From Merluccius polli (Eukaryota; Chordata; Actinopteri; Gadiformes; Merlucciidae): a DNA stretch of 64,000 nt. The position numbers and the translations under genes were made by a program. The stretch is from assembly GCA_030340625.1 (NCBI GenBank), contig JAOPHQ010004855.1:186001-250000 (forward strand), in the 5' to 3' direction. Below are positions 12,160 through 21,451 of the stretch, in pieces; the stretch's first letter is position 1; every line of letters starts with the position of its first letter. The notes under the pieces were generated by a model. That model was not told where the DNA came from. It did not search any database and was given only the letters and a program-made list of their open reading frames with translations.

Positions 12160-12273
12160 AGATGTTTTTTGTACCCCTGAATACCATTGAGTGACAAAGC
12201 CCTATCTTATCTCTTGAAATATTTGAATCCTGTCTGTTTAATATGATTTGTGTATTCAAATAAAGAATTAAAA

Positions 12274-12304
<31 letters not shown>

Positions 12305-12310
12305 ATATAA
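12160..12310 (+). mobile_element. 3' tail of the restriction-endonuclease-type LINE
   Basis: Short coding remainder with stop at 12177-12179, then an A/T-rich 3' region with AATAAAG (12261) and a GT microsatellite at 12274-12301, followed by DNA of unknown origin. Confidence 0.5.
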
Positions 12311-12888
12311 TGTACAAGAACATGTAATATTCAAATAAACTAATTGTGGCCACATGCAGGAGGCTAATAAATATAAGTCTGTTGATTGGAGATGGCAAGA
12401 TGGTACAAGCCAAGCAGATGTTACATGCTACCATGACAGTGACTCTCCTGAGTGTGTGTGTTGGTTTATCCTGTGTTCCATGATTGCTCTGCACCACAGC
12501 TGTGCAGCCCCACACAGCCCCAGAGTCTAATAAGTCTGACTCGGTTCAGGTGAGGCTGCTAAACCAGCTATCAACCATACACACTCCAGACTAATGTTAA
12601 CATAAAAAAGTGTAACTGTTTTTCTCTAGTCTGGTACTGTAGCATGTGAAAAAAGTATAGCAGTTGCAAAGTAGTCTGCTCCTACTCAACTACTAATATT
12701 TTTAACATCGCAATTCATAATTCATCTGGAAAGTATACAACAGTTTTTGAGGTACACATTTCAATGATTAACATACAGTATGTACTTTGAATGTAATTAA
12801 GGTGCCAAAGTGCATAAAAAGCATCAAAATAGAGCTTGTTTATAAAACAATGCACTAAGCCCCAAATGTCCTCAAATCATAAACACCC

Positions 12889-12936
<48 letters not shown>

Positions 12937-13010
12937 AACAAAAACAAAGAAGAAAAGTAATAGAACAAATATGAGGGAGAGAGACACAAAAAAGATGTAA
13001 CTAATACACA
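12311..13010. other. Unannotated stretch with a GA microsatellite
   Basis: A GA run covers 12891-12934, immediately before the Harbinger left end. No gene is seen. Confidence 0.5.
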
Positions 13011-13210
13011 GCTGGGGGGTATACTACGAAGCTCGCTGAACATACCCAGGCTTTCTTTGGATAACCTGGAATGACAAATACAAAACTCGCAATCAGAGTT
13101 AAACGGTACCACGAAGCTCACTTACGAGTCAATTTGTCAAGCCAGGTTTTCCGCTTTAGTTTCAATGCGCGTTCCCATAAAAAGGACGTAACCCGTTATT
13201 CACATTGACT

Positions 13211-13475
13211 AAATGGATCCGACGGAGTGAACACAGGCTATGTATTTCACTCAGGAGGAGCAAGTAGTGATATGAACTCATACGAGGAGTTAAAGAAGCA
13301 AATAATGGCAAGGGGCAATACAGTTGCCCATAATAAGGCTAGGGAGGTGTGCTGGCAAAAAATAGCAGATTCTGTGAATGCGTAAGAATTGTTCGCCATT
13401 AATCCCAATAGAGTGCATATGATTGCAAAATGCAAAAGCAACCTCCAACTTGCTTTATTGCGTAATTTGGGGAAT
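13211..13475 (+). pseudogene. Harbinger Myb/SANT-like DNA-binding protein remnant
   Basis: A start-like ATGGATCC at 13215 is followed in one frame by YFTQEEQVV. The next frame (13272-13385) reads YEELKKQI, NKAREVCWQKIADSVNA, then a stop. After the stop, NPNRVHMIAKCKSNLQ continues in pieces. This order matches the trihelix/Myb-like protein encoded beside the transposase in animal Harbinger elements, which brings the transposase into the nucleus and onto DNA. At least one frameshift and one stop make it non-functional. Confidence 0.7.
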
Positions 13476-13525
13476 TAATTTCAAATACATCCTATAAGAA
13501 ACGTATTGCATGTGCTGGAAGGTAG

Positions 13526-13590
13526 CGACGGTGGTGTGGTGGATTAATATGTGAGCTGAACGCCAGCGACCGGGGTTCATATCTTGCCTG
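13526..13590 (+). tRNA. tRNA-like sequence in the left Harbinger half (not a functional tRNA gene)
   Basis: An A-box-like TGGTGTGGTGG (13532-13542) and a B-box-like GGTTCATATCT (13574-13584) are separated as in a tRNA gene. CCAGCGACCGG before the B box resembles the 3' anticodon arm and T stem of tRNA-Gln/Glu genes. Stems pair poorly, so it is a degenerate tRNA-derived sequence. It lies about 50 bp downstream of the Myb-like remnant, in the same orientation. Confidence 0.45.
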
Positions 13591-14538
13591 TCCATCATCG
13601 TGCCTTTTACCCCCATCTAGATTACCAAACTGGATAATTCCATAACATTAATGAATAAGTATTCCATATGACATAAGAAATATAACTTATTAAACTACAC
13701 TGTAAAAAGTGATTTTGGAGAGTGGTAAATATAACCTATGCAAACCATATAAAATGTACTAGATTATTGCAGTCAGCCAAGGAATTATAAAGAAATGGGT
13801 AAATTATACATATGCTACCTATCCTTTAACAGTAACAACCGTTACATAGAAAAATGCGGTGAAATATACCCCAAAGCCGTGAGTCCTGAGTGAGCGGGAA
13901 AAGGAATTCTGCGGCTGCCATCTTCCTCTCTCCGGCTGCCATCCGCAGAAGTGAAGGTAGGCCTCTGTGTAATAGCGCAAATGCAAATGGTAATTTATGA
14001 AATGATGAGATATTACACTTAACTTGTATTCGGCGTGCGTCTGTGTAACGTCATTACTTGAAACGAAAGTTTGAATCTGTCCATCTGAACCATGGCTGTT
14101 AACTGTCGGGACAAATCGCTGCATTGAAAAACAAACAAATGAAGCGAAGCCTGCGAGCTAGTTCAGGCAGGTCAACTCGAGCGGCGCTGCTTTGCACACA
14201 TGACATGCCTCATTACATAATCACTAACCAGTGTTGGTCATCTTACTTAAAAAAAGTAATTAGTTACAGTTACAAATTACTCCTCCCAAAAAGTAATTGA
14301 GTTAGTAATTCAGTTACCTAATTGTAAAAGTAATTAGTTACTCAGCAAAGTAACTGTGGCGTTATTCTTCATGTTCTATACCCTATTACATTCTATAACA
14401 TCTTTAACGTCAAAGGTGTTTATATTAACTGATTGAAGAATGAAAACACTATATACAGTATTTTAGAACACTTGGTATTTATTTGAACTCAATATATTGC
14501 AGCCTGTTAAGCCATAGAGAGAGAGATCTCTATGGCTG

Positions 14539-14725
14539 TAGTAACGGGGGGGGGGGGGGGTGCGCGCCTCGGATCTACGGCCGACAGGGGGGGGGGGGGG
14601 GCGGGGGGGGGGGGGGGGGGGTGTGCGCCCAATAACACACCACGGACCTACGGCCGACGGGGGGGGGGGGGAGGGGGCGCGCGCGATTGTAACACACCAC
14701 AGACCTACGACCGGACAGGGCTTTG
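14539..14725. repeat. G-tract minisatellite
   Basis: Repeats of a unit made of CGGACCTACGGCCGAC plus a run of 9-19 G and a GCGCG-rich spacer with ACACACCAC. Runs of G at 14546-14560, 14588-14600 and 14604-14621 could form quadruplexes. Related units occur at 4390-4470, 4600-4627 and 24800-24905. Confidence 0.8.
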
Positions 14726-14773
14726 AAAAACCGGACAGTCTGGCCTAAAGCCGGACGAATGGCCACCCTAAGT
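14720..14773. repeat. Fragment with ccggacgaatggccaccct end
   Basis: The segment ends CCGGACGAATGGCCACCCT. The inverse order AGGGTGGCCATTCGTCCGG begins a related fragment at 24702. It is probably a terminal repeat of an unidentified DNA element nested in the hAT element. Confidence 0.5.
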
Positions 14774-14892
14774 AACGCGCCACTTCACATGCTCAGTAAC
14801 GGTAACGGCGTTGCAACGAGGTAAAAAGTAATTAATTAGATTACTCGTTACTGAAAAAAGTAATGCCGTTAGTAACGCCGTTATACTCTAAC

Positions 14893-15425
14893 TGTTAACA
14901 GTTATGCCATATGGTTGCTGGATCCCAGACGCGGAAGACAAAGGGTGGGTAGGTGGAACACGGTTTTATTGTGGAATCACAATAGCAAAACAAAAACGCG
15001 ATGAAGGTTGACGCAGAAGCGGGTAGGCAAGGTAGGTGGATTACTGGAGACTCCAAGGACGAGAACCGCTCCCAGGTGAGAGATTGAGGTCTGGGGAAGA
15101 GGGAAGTACACGGTAAGAATCCAACGGGGAAAAAACACGAAAAGGAGCAAAAACAGAATGCGATTAGCAAAGCTTAGGGCGAGACACTAGTACCGTGTGT
15201 GATGGAATACTCTGGCGCTGGAGGGACGTTTGCCCCAGCCTTATAAAGGGATCCCAATTGGGAGCAGGTGTGTCCCATGATTGCGAGTTCCAAAGCCACG
15301 CCCCGCGCCTGCCCACAACCAAAACCTGTGAGGAAGAAAAGGCCCACCAGGGGCAACACACAACACAGGGGAAAAACACACACACCAAAAAACTCCCCTT
15401 GTGCAAACATAAGCAGACTGTGACA
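14893..15425 (-). repeat. 3' LTR of the Ty3 element
   Basis: Near-identical to 19808-20340. On the minus strand it has a TATA box (15240-15248), the predicted transcript start region (15205-15213) and an AATAAAA polyadenylation signal (14964-14970). Confidence 0.95.
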
Positions 15426-15436
15426 GTACCCCCCCC
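15426..15436 (-). promoter_or_regulatory. Polypurine tract of the Ty3 element
   Basis: On the minus strand the run GGGGGGGGTAC lies directly between the pol stop codon and the 3' LTR. This is the position and composition expected for the plus-strand DNA primer. Confidence 0.8.
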
Positions 15437-18400
15437 TCAACGGACGCCCCCTGGCGGCCCACCCGGCTTATCTGGATAGCGTCTATGAAAGTCTCTGATA
15501 AGGGTAGGATCCAGAATCATCGACCGGGAGACCCACGACCGCTCCTCCGGCCCGTACCCCTCCCAGTCTACTAGGTACTGCACCCCCCTACCCCGTCTAC
15601 GTACGTCCAACAGTTCCCGGACTGCATAGGCCGGGTGGTCATCGACGAGCCGGGGGGGTGGTGGGGGCTCGGCCGGAGGGTTGAGCGCACTGACCGAAAC
15701 TGGTTTTAACAGGGAAACATGAAATACGGGGTGAATGTTGAGAGCAGGCGGCAACCTCAGCTTGACAGCACAGGGGTTAATGATGTTAGAAATGATATAG
15801 GGACCGATGTATTTAGGGGTGAGCTTGTTACTTTCCGTCCGGAGAGGTAGATCGCGGGACGAGAGCCAAGCGCTCTGTCCCACCTGGTAGTCGGGGGCTG
15901 GAGTGCGGTGACGATCCGCTACCTGGCGGTTCCTCTCCGCCGTACGACCCAGCGCCTCCCTGGTGTTCCGCCAGACACGGCGGATGCACCGCAGATGCTC
16001 CTCGACGGAGGGAACCGCCACCTCCGTCTCCTGTATGGGAGACAGTGGGGGCTGGAATCCCAGCGCCACAGAAAAAGGAGACAAACCAGTGGCAGAGCAG
16101 ACCAACGAGTTCCGGGCGTACTCCACCCAAGGAAGGTGGGTGGCCCAGGAGGCAGGATGTTCAGCCGCGACGCACCGCAGCGCTGACCCTAGGTCCTGAT
16201 TGGCGCGTTCGGTCTGGCCATTCGTCTGAGGGTGATAGCCCGATGACAGGCTGACTGATGCCCCCAACGCCCGACAGAACTCCTTCCATACTCGCGAGGA
16301 AAACTGCGGTCCACGGTCGGAGACGATATCCTGGGGGATGCCGTGGAGACGAAAAACGTGTAGCACGAGCAGGTCCGCAGTCTCTAGGGCAGAAGGCAAT
16401 TTGGGTAGGGGAACAAAGTGCACACACTTCAAAAAACGATCAACAATAGTTAAAATAACGGTATTGCCTTCAGATGGCGGAAGTCCCGTGACGAAGTCCA
16501 CAGCGATGTGCGACCAGGGTCTGTGAGGAACCGGCAAGGGACGCAGGAGACCAGCCGGAGCGCGATGGGACGACTTGCCACGAGCACAGGCCGCCACGAA
16601 CTCCTTGACATCGGAGGTCATCGACGGCCACCAGAACCGTTGGCGTAGGAGGAATTGAGTACGGAGAGCCCCCGGATGGCACGCCACTCTGGACTCGTGC
16701 CCCCACTGAAGAACAGCCCTGCGTGTTGCCGGTGGGACGAACAGTCGACCAGGAGGACAACCCTCGGGGATGGGTTGGTTCTGCTGGGCCTCCTGGACCT
16801 CCTGCTCAATCTCCCACTGAGCGGCCCCGATGACACAGGCGGGAGAGAGAATGCTCCTCTCCACCGACTGTGCCCCAGAGGAATCGAACTGACGAGAGAG
16901 AGCGTCAGCCTTCCCGTTCTTTGACCCCGGACGGTAAGTGAGGGTAAACCGGAATCTCCCCAGGAAAAGGGACCAATGTGCCTGACGTGAGTTTAGTCGA
17001 CGCGCAGACTGAAGGTAGGCCAAGTTTCTATGGTCGGTCCACACAAGGAAAGGATGCTCGGCGCCCTCCAGCCAGTATCTCCACTCCTGGAGAGCCGGGA
17101 CTACCGCCAACAACTCCCGGTTACCCACATCATAGTTCTCCTCCGCCGGAGACAGACGGCGAGAGAAAAATGAACATGGGTGCAGTTTACCGTCTTGTGC
17201 AGATCGTTGAGAGAGTACGGCCCCCACCCCCGTGTTAGATGCGTCCACCTCCACGACAAACTGTAAAGAAGGGTCTGGATGGTTGAGGATCGGGGCGGAG
17301 GAAAACAATGTCTTGAGCCGCGTAAAAGCAGAGTCTGCCGCCTCCGACCAACAGAATCCGACGTTGGTAGAGGTTAACTTGGACAGTGGAGCCGCCACTC
17401 GACTATAGTCCCTGATGAACCGTCGGTAAAAATTCGCAAACCCTAAAAAACGTTGGAGCTGCTTCCGAGAGATAGGAACCGGCCACTCCGTGACCGCACG
17501 CACCTTTTCGGGATCTGCCTGTAGTCGACCCTCCTTAACCACAAAACCCAAAAAGCTAACCGACTTGGTATGAAAGGCACACTTCTCCGCCTTCACAAAC
17601 AACTTGTTCTCCAGTAAGCGCTGGAGAACCAATCTCACGTGTTGCTCGTGCTCGACTTGGTCTCTGGAAAAAATGAGAATGTCATCCAGGTAGACAAAGA
17701 CGAAACGATGCAACATGTCCCGGAGGACGTCATTAATGAGGGCTTGAAAAATAGCCGGCGCGTTAGTGAGCCCGAAGGGCATAACCAGATACTCGAAGTG
17801 ACCGAGAGGAGTGTTGAATGCAGTCTTCCACTCGTCCCCCTCCCGAATACGCACCAAATGATAAGCGTTTCGGAGCTCTAATTTGGAGAACACAGTGGCT
17901 TGGTGAAGTGGTGTAAATGCGGAGTCTAGCAGTGGAAGGGGATACTTATTCTTAACGGTGATGTCGTTTATGCCTCGGTAATCCACACACGGACGCAGGG
18001 ACTTATCCTTCTTTTCCACAAAGAAAAACCCTGAACCCACCGGGGATGAAGAGGGGCGAATAAGACCGTTGGCCAGCGACTCGGAAATGTAGGCCTCCAT
18101 GGATTCCCTCTTCGGTCGAGATAAATTGTAGAGCTTACTAGAAAGTAGTGAAGCACCGGACAGAAGGTTAATCGCGCAATCGTATGGACGGTGAGGAGGT
18201 AGAGACAGTGCTCGATCTTTGCTAAAGACCTCCTGGAGATCATGGTAAACAGAAGGTACATTAGTGAGGTCGACAGGCCTAGCCGAGAGTGAAACGGACG
18301 GAAGCTTGCCAGGAGGCATAGCAGAACGAAGACAGTGTGAATGACAAAAGACACTCCAGCTAGCGATGGAGGAGGTTGCCCAATCTATATGCGGATTGTG

Positions 18401-18745
18401 TAGACGGAGCCACGGCAACCCGAGTACAATAGGCGACGTAGGAGAAGGAAGAACGTAAAGAGATACGTGCTCGTGGTGATTACTGGATAGCTGGAGGTGA
18501 ACAGGGCGAGTACGGTGAGTGACGCAAGCCAGTAGCCGACCATCCAGAGCAAGCACCTCTCTGGGCGTCGATAATGGTTCCAGAGGCAACTGGACCTTCT
18601 CGCAAAACGCAGAGTCAATTAGATTCTCGTCCGCCCCCGAATCAATAAACACCGACAGAGGGATGGGTGGCTGAGAACCCAACAGGTGAGCCTGTACTAG
18701 GATCCGAGACGAAGAAGTGGCGGAGCAAACTGTCTGGTTCACCAA
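15437..18745 (-). CDS. pol: Ty3/gypsy Pol polyprotein (protease, RT, RNase H, integrase, chromodomain)
   Basis: An uninterrupted frame of about 1100 codons. Numbering from position 18745, the aspartic protease motif DSG is at residues 35-37 and the RT catalytic YLDD at 352-355. RNase H follows with TDHRNLAYLQ. Integrase catalytic residues are D750, D810 and E846, giving the canonical 35-residue D-to-E spacing, and a chromodomain occupies the last 60 or so residues (YLVDWEGYGPEERSWV). The integrase zinc finger has its two histidines (HESRVACH), but only one cysteine (C720) is visible where a CxxC pair is expected. There is no ATG at the gag junction; the frame opens at 18802 and is -1 relative to gag, so a gag-pol frameshift is likely. 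It copies and inserts the element in the cell. Otherwise it looks intact. Confidence 0.95.
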   Translation of the reverse strand: MVNQTVCSATSSSRILVQAHLLGSQPPIPLSVFIDSGADENLIDSAFCEKVQLPLEPLSTPREVLALDGRLLACVTHRTRPVHLQLSSNHHEHVSLYVLPSPTSPIVLGLPWLRLHNPHIDWATSSIASWSVFCHSHCLRSAMPPGKLPSVSLSARPVDLTNVPSVYHDLQEVFSKDRALSLPPHRPYDCAINLLSGASLLSSKLYNLSRPKRESMEAYISESLANGLIRPSSSPVGSGFFFVEKKDKSLRPCVDYRGINDITVKNKYPLPLLDSAFTPLHQATVFSKLELRNAYHLVRIREGDEWKTAFNTPLGHFEYLVMPFGLTNAPAIFQALINDVLRDMLHRFVFVYLDDILIFSRDQVEHEQHVRLVLQRLLENKLFVKAEKCAFHTKSVSFLGFVVKEGRLQADPEKVRAVTEWPVPISRKQLQRFLGFANFYRRFIRDYSRVAAPLSKLTSTNVGFCWSEAADSAFTRLKTLFSSAPILNHPDPSLQFVVEVDASNTGVGAVLSQRSAQDGKLHPCSFFSRRLSPAEENYDVGNRELLAVVPALQEWRYWLEGAEHPFLVWTDHRNLAYLQSARRLNSRQAHWSLFLGRFRFTLTYRPGSKNGKADALSRQFDSSGAQSVERSILSPACVIGAAQWEIEQEVQEAQQNQPIPEGCPPGRLFVPPATRRAVLQWGHESRVACHPGALRTQFLLRQRFWWPSMTSDVKEFVAACARGKSSHRAPAGLLRPLPVPHRPWSHIAVDFVTGLPPSEGNTVILTIVDRFLKCVHFVPLPKLPSALETADLLVLHVFRLHGIPQDIVSDRGPQFSSRVWKEFCRALGASVSLSSGYHPQTNGQTERANQDLGSALRCVAAEHPASWATHLPWVEYARNSLVCSATGLSPFSVALGFQPPLSPIQETEVAVPSVEEHLRCIRRVWRNTREALGRTAERNRQVADRHRTPAPDYQVGQSAWLSSRDLPLRTESNKLTPKYIGPYIISNIINPCAVKLRLPPALNIHPVFHVSLLKPVSVSALNPPAEPPPPPRLVDDHPAYAVRELLDVRRRGRGVQYLVDWEGYGPEERSWVSRSMILDPTLIRDFHRRYPDKPGGPPGGVR

Positions 18746-19791
18746 CGCGCTACTGGACGTTGATGAACCCCCCCTTTCCCCGTAAGCGGGCAGGATACCA
18801 ACCTATGTCCTCCCTCCCCACAGTACAAACATAAACCATAAACCGTACGACGACGGCGTTCGGCCGCAGATAAACGTGTCCTGCCGACTTGCATGGGTTC
18901 CACTCCCGGATCGGAAACGGAGGGGGTATCGAGATGCACCTGTCGGTGAGAGGAACTAGACCGAACCGTGGGCCACGAGGTACCCTCAGACTGCCCCGTG
19001 GTGCGGCCTTGCCTCTCCCTGCGCCTCTCTCGGAGTCTATTGTCCAACCGGGTCGCCAAGGAAATAAGCTCCTCTAGTGAACACGTCTCGTCTCGTATAG
19101 CGAGTTCGTCCCTTAGCTGGTCCGACAGGCCTCTAAGGAACACACTCCGCAAGGCTGTGTCGTCCCAGCCACTCTCCAACGCGAGGATACGAAAGTTGAG
19201 GGCGTACTGGGAGACTGAATCCGCCCCCTGAACTAGAGAAAGTAATCGGCTGCTAGCCTCTTTTCCCTGGACCGGGTGGTCAAACACCCCCCGCATGTTA
19301 TCAATAAAATCTGAATAAGAACCGACTAGGGTGGGACGGTTTACAGAGATCGCTACCGCCCAATCGGAGGCTTGGCCAGACAACAAGCTCATAACGTACG
19401 CCGTCCTAGTTCTATCGCTGGCATACGTTAGGGGTTGCTGACTGAACACTAGATCGCACTGGTGAATAAACTGCCGACATCTACCTAACTCCCCGGAATA
19501 CCGGAGTGGGGTCGGAATGAAAGGCTCACGGGGCTGGAACAGAGGGGTGAAGGACGCCGCCGCAGGTGGTTCGGGACTTGATGACGCCGGTGGTCCGAGG
19601 GATCCGGTGGAAGCAGTGAGGGACGAAACCCAAGCGAACATCTGCTCCAGGCGATTCCCCAGCTGCTCCATGCCGGTGGACAGCGACGTTAACGCCCTGG
19701 AGACGTCCTGGAGATCGGCGTCGTGTTGCCCGATTCTTACCCCCTGCGAGGAGAGTGCTAACCAGACCCTCTCTGTCTCCGCGGGATCCAT
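18739..19791 (-). CDS. gag: Ty3/gypsy Gag protein
   Basis: A 350-residue frame starting with ATG only 16 bases inside the 5' LTR. Residues 20-55 are heptad-like and probably coiled coil (LQDVSRALTSLSTGMEQL). The capsid-like region follows a PLRYSGE motif near residue 96 and has conserved FIHQCDLVFS and ASDWA segments. A CCHC zinc knuckle (C321, C324, H329, C334) lies near the C-terminus, preceded by an arginine-rich RNA-binding stretch. Gag forms the particle that packages element RNA. The final 64 nucleotides (18739-18802) overlap the pol frame. No stop or frameshift interrupts it, which agrees with the near-identical LTRs. Confidence 0.94.
   Translation of the reverse strand: MDPAETERVWLALSSQGVRIGQHDADLQDVSRALTSLSTGMEQLGNRLEQMFAWVSSLTASTGSLGPPASSSPEPPAAASFTPLFQPREPFIPTPLRYSGELGRCRQFIHQCDLVFSQQPLTYASDRTRTAYVMSLLSGQASDWAVAISVNRPTLVGSYSDFIDNMRGVFDHPVQGKEASSRLLSLVQGADSVSQYALNFRILALESGWDDTALRSVFLRGLSDQLRDELAIRDETCSLEELISLATRLDNRLRERRRERQGRTTGQSEGTSWPTVRSSSSHRQVHLDTPSVSDPGVEPMQVGRTRLSAAERRRRTVYGLCLYCGEGGHRLVSCPLTGKGGVHQRPVARW
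18765..18777 (-). promoter_or_regulatory. Candidate gag-pol -1 frameshift site
   Basis: Within the gag-pol overlap the minus strand reads AAAGGGGGGG (plus-strand C run 18768-18774). Pol lies in the -1 frame and stays open through this run back to 18802. A homopolymer in the overlap is a natural slip site, though it is not a textbook X XXY YYZ heptamer in the gag frame. Confidence 0.45.
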
Positions 19792-19798
19792 AATGGCA

Positions 19799-19807
19799 AG
19801 AGTATTC
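19799..19807 (-). promoter_or_regulatory. Self-priming primer-binding site
   Basis: The nine bases directly inside the 5' LTR read GAATACTCT on the minus strand. They do not start with the TGG typical of a tRNA primer site. They are the exact complement of AGAGTATTC in the LTR (20120-20128), about 30 bases downstream of the TATA box where transcription should start. That is the arrangement of Tf1/sushi self-priming. Confidence 0.75.
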
Positions 19808-20340
19808 TGTTAACAGTTATGCCATATGGTTGCTGGATCCCAGACGCGGAAGACAAAGGGTGGGTAGGTGGAACACGGTTTTATTGTAAAATCACAATAG
19901 CAAAACAAAAACGCGATGAAGGTTGACGCAGAAGCGGGTAGGCAAGGTAGGTGGATTGCTGGAGACTCCGAGGACGAGAACCGCTCCCAGGTGAGAGATT
20001 GAGGTCTGGGGAAGAGGGTAGTACACGGTAAGAATCCAACGGGGAAAAAACACGAAAAGGAGCAAAAACAGAATGCGATTAGCAAAGCTTAGGGCGAGAC
20101 ACTAGTACCGTGTGTGATGGAATACTCTGGCGCTGGAGGGACATTTGCCCCAGCCTTATAAAGGGATCCCAATTGGGAGCAGGTGTGTCCCATGATTGCG
20201 AGTTCCAAAGCCACGCCCCGCGCCTGCCCACAACCAAAACCTGTGAGGAAGAAAAGGCCCACCAGGGGCAACACACAACACAGGGGAAAAACACACACAC
20301 CAAAAAACTCCCCTTGTGCAAACATAAGCAGACTGTGACA
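19808..20340 (-). repeat. 5' LTR of the Ty3 element
   Basis: Same length and boundaries as the other LTR, with about six substitutions between them. It supplies the promoter for gag-pol. Confidence 0.95.
20155..20163 (-). promoter_or_regulatory. TATA box of the Ty3 5' LTR
   Basis: CTTTATAAGG on the minus strand, 27-35 bases upstream of AGAGTATTC at 20128, which is therefore the probable transcript 5' end. Confidence 0.7.
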
Positions 20341-20372
20341 CTAACGCCATTATTACCAACACTGTCACTAAC

Positions 20373-20717
20373 CAAGCGCACCCCTTCAATCTGGCGGTCT
20401 ATTTAAGCTTCAAAATGTCCCAGCTCTTTCTCTGCTTGTCAATGCCGCTGCTGCCTCAGCTCACGTCGCTGCTACAATTATTGCTGCCTTTCTGCGCTGT
20501 AAACCCCACCACCACCCCAGCATCCACCTGTAGGCTCCGACTGGGGGGTTAAGGTATTTGCGCATCACTCCCCAAATATATCTGTAAACATATGTGCAGG
20601 GAGTGATGAGTTCGGAGCCTAGACGCCAAATCTAATATGTTATTCTGTTTAATAAACATTTTAACGTGAGTTGGCTGACTGAACTGATCCCAATATAAAC
20701 TTACAACTGCCGTTAAG
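20373..20717. other. Unclassified CACTA interior with a hairpin
   Basis: No gene. GGCTCCGAC...CATCACTCCCC (about 20533-20574) pairs with GGGAGTGATG...GTTCGGAGCC (20600-20622), making an imperfect hairpin. AATAAACATTTT at 20651 resembles a polyadenylation signal. Confidence 0.4.
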
Positions 20718-21451
20718 TAGGGTTTGCAATGAAATGTGTTCGCGGTGTGCTTTTTACAAGATTAGTCAGCATGCATGACCGTGTCTGACCGCTGGTTTTG
20801 AGGTTATGAAATCGCGATCTCGATTCACACATACACATGATCTCATTTCTACACACGATTCCGAAGCACTTTATATCACGAGCTGCATAACAAACAAATG
20901 CTCCGATTTTCCTCCCAGATTTTTTCAAGCGCCCCCAAACGCAGCACTGCTGCTACCTCCTCCCTCACCCCGGAAGTCCATTGGATGCGTGTCCGTTTTT
21001 CTTAGTACATCCAGAGAATTTCTAATATTGACGTAGACCGGCTCTGGTACATCCATGGTCCGTTGCGGAACGGCTGCGATGCGTGTCCACTCCGTGCTCC
21101 GCTGTCCGTCAATACGCAGCCGGTGCGGCTCCGCCGGACAGCGAGAATCACAAGGACCCACGAGATCGATATATAGCAGGATGTAGTTTCGATAAAGAGA
21201 ACCACAAAAACCTCTGACCTGTTGAATTCAGGCCTGCCTCCGCTCATTATGATGTTTTCAAGGTGTAGTGCAGCGACATATGATCCGCTGTAAACACGGT
21301 GTATTTTATTTTGGAAGCACACTCATTGAATATCATTGAAACATATCGGCTCCACTGCCGTTCCGGAGTGCAGACGTGCCAGAGAATCGTGATCTCAATT
21401 CTAAGCAAAAAAAATCGTGATTCACATTTTCTCCAGAATCGTGCAGCCCTA
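20718..21451. mobile_element. Probable hAT-type element with AATCGTGCAGCCCTA end
   Basis: The right end CCAGAATCGTGCAGCCCTA (to 21451) is a familiar fish hAT terminus, with ATCGTGATTCACATTTT just inside. The left end TAGGGTTTGCAATG at 20718 is a weaker match. Related TCGCGATCTCGATTCACAC occurs at 20812. I cannot find a clean 8-bp duplication. Confidence 0.5.

Larger units (their letters stand above)
14893..20340 (-). mobile_element. Complete Ty3/gypsy retrotransposon (chromovirus, sushi/Tf1-like)
   Basis: The element has 533-bp LTRs of equal length (14893-15425 and 19808-20340), each beginning TG and ending CA, and a 5-bp target duplication CTAAC at 14888-14892 and 20341-20345. Reading on the minus strand gives 5' LTR, self-complementary primer site, gag, pol with C-terminal chromodomain, polypurine tract and 3' LTR. 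The LTRs differ at about six positions by eye, and gag and pol are uninterrupted, so insertion is recent. It lies in the same orientation as plekha7. The chromodomain and priming site place it with vertebrate Tf1/sushi-like chromoviruses. Confidence 0.96.
14229..20364. mobile_element. hAT-type element carrying the Ty3 insertion (TSD TCACTAAC)
   Basis: Ends CAGTGTTGG and CCAACACTG are perfect 9-bp inverted repeats, flanked by TCACTAAC at 14221-14228 and 20365-20372. Subterminal DNA is built of AGTAATTAGTTAC-like motifs, a very common fish family. Without the 5448-bp retrotransposon and its 5-bp duplication it is about 680 bp and non-coding. The G-rich minisatellite at 14539-14725 lies inside. 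Confidence 0.93.

Noticed and set aside
12891..12934. GA, CT, GT and CA runs considered as CRISPR or regulatory arrays
   Set aside because: Simple microsatellites with no spacers; the genome is a fish.
14532..14766. Glycine- or proline-rich frames
   Set aside because: Produced by poly-G tracts of a minisatellite, not protein coding.
15195..17238. Plus-strand frames inside the Ty3 element
   Set aside because: Antisense to an intact pol with all catalytic motifs.
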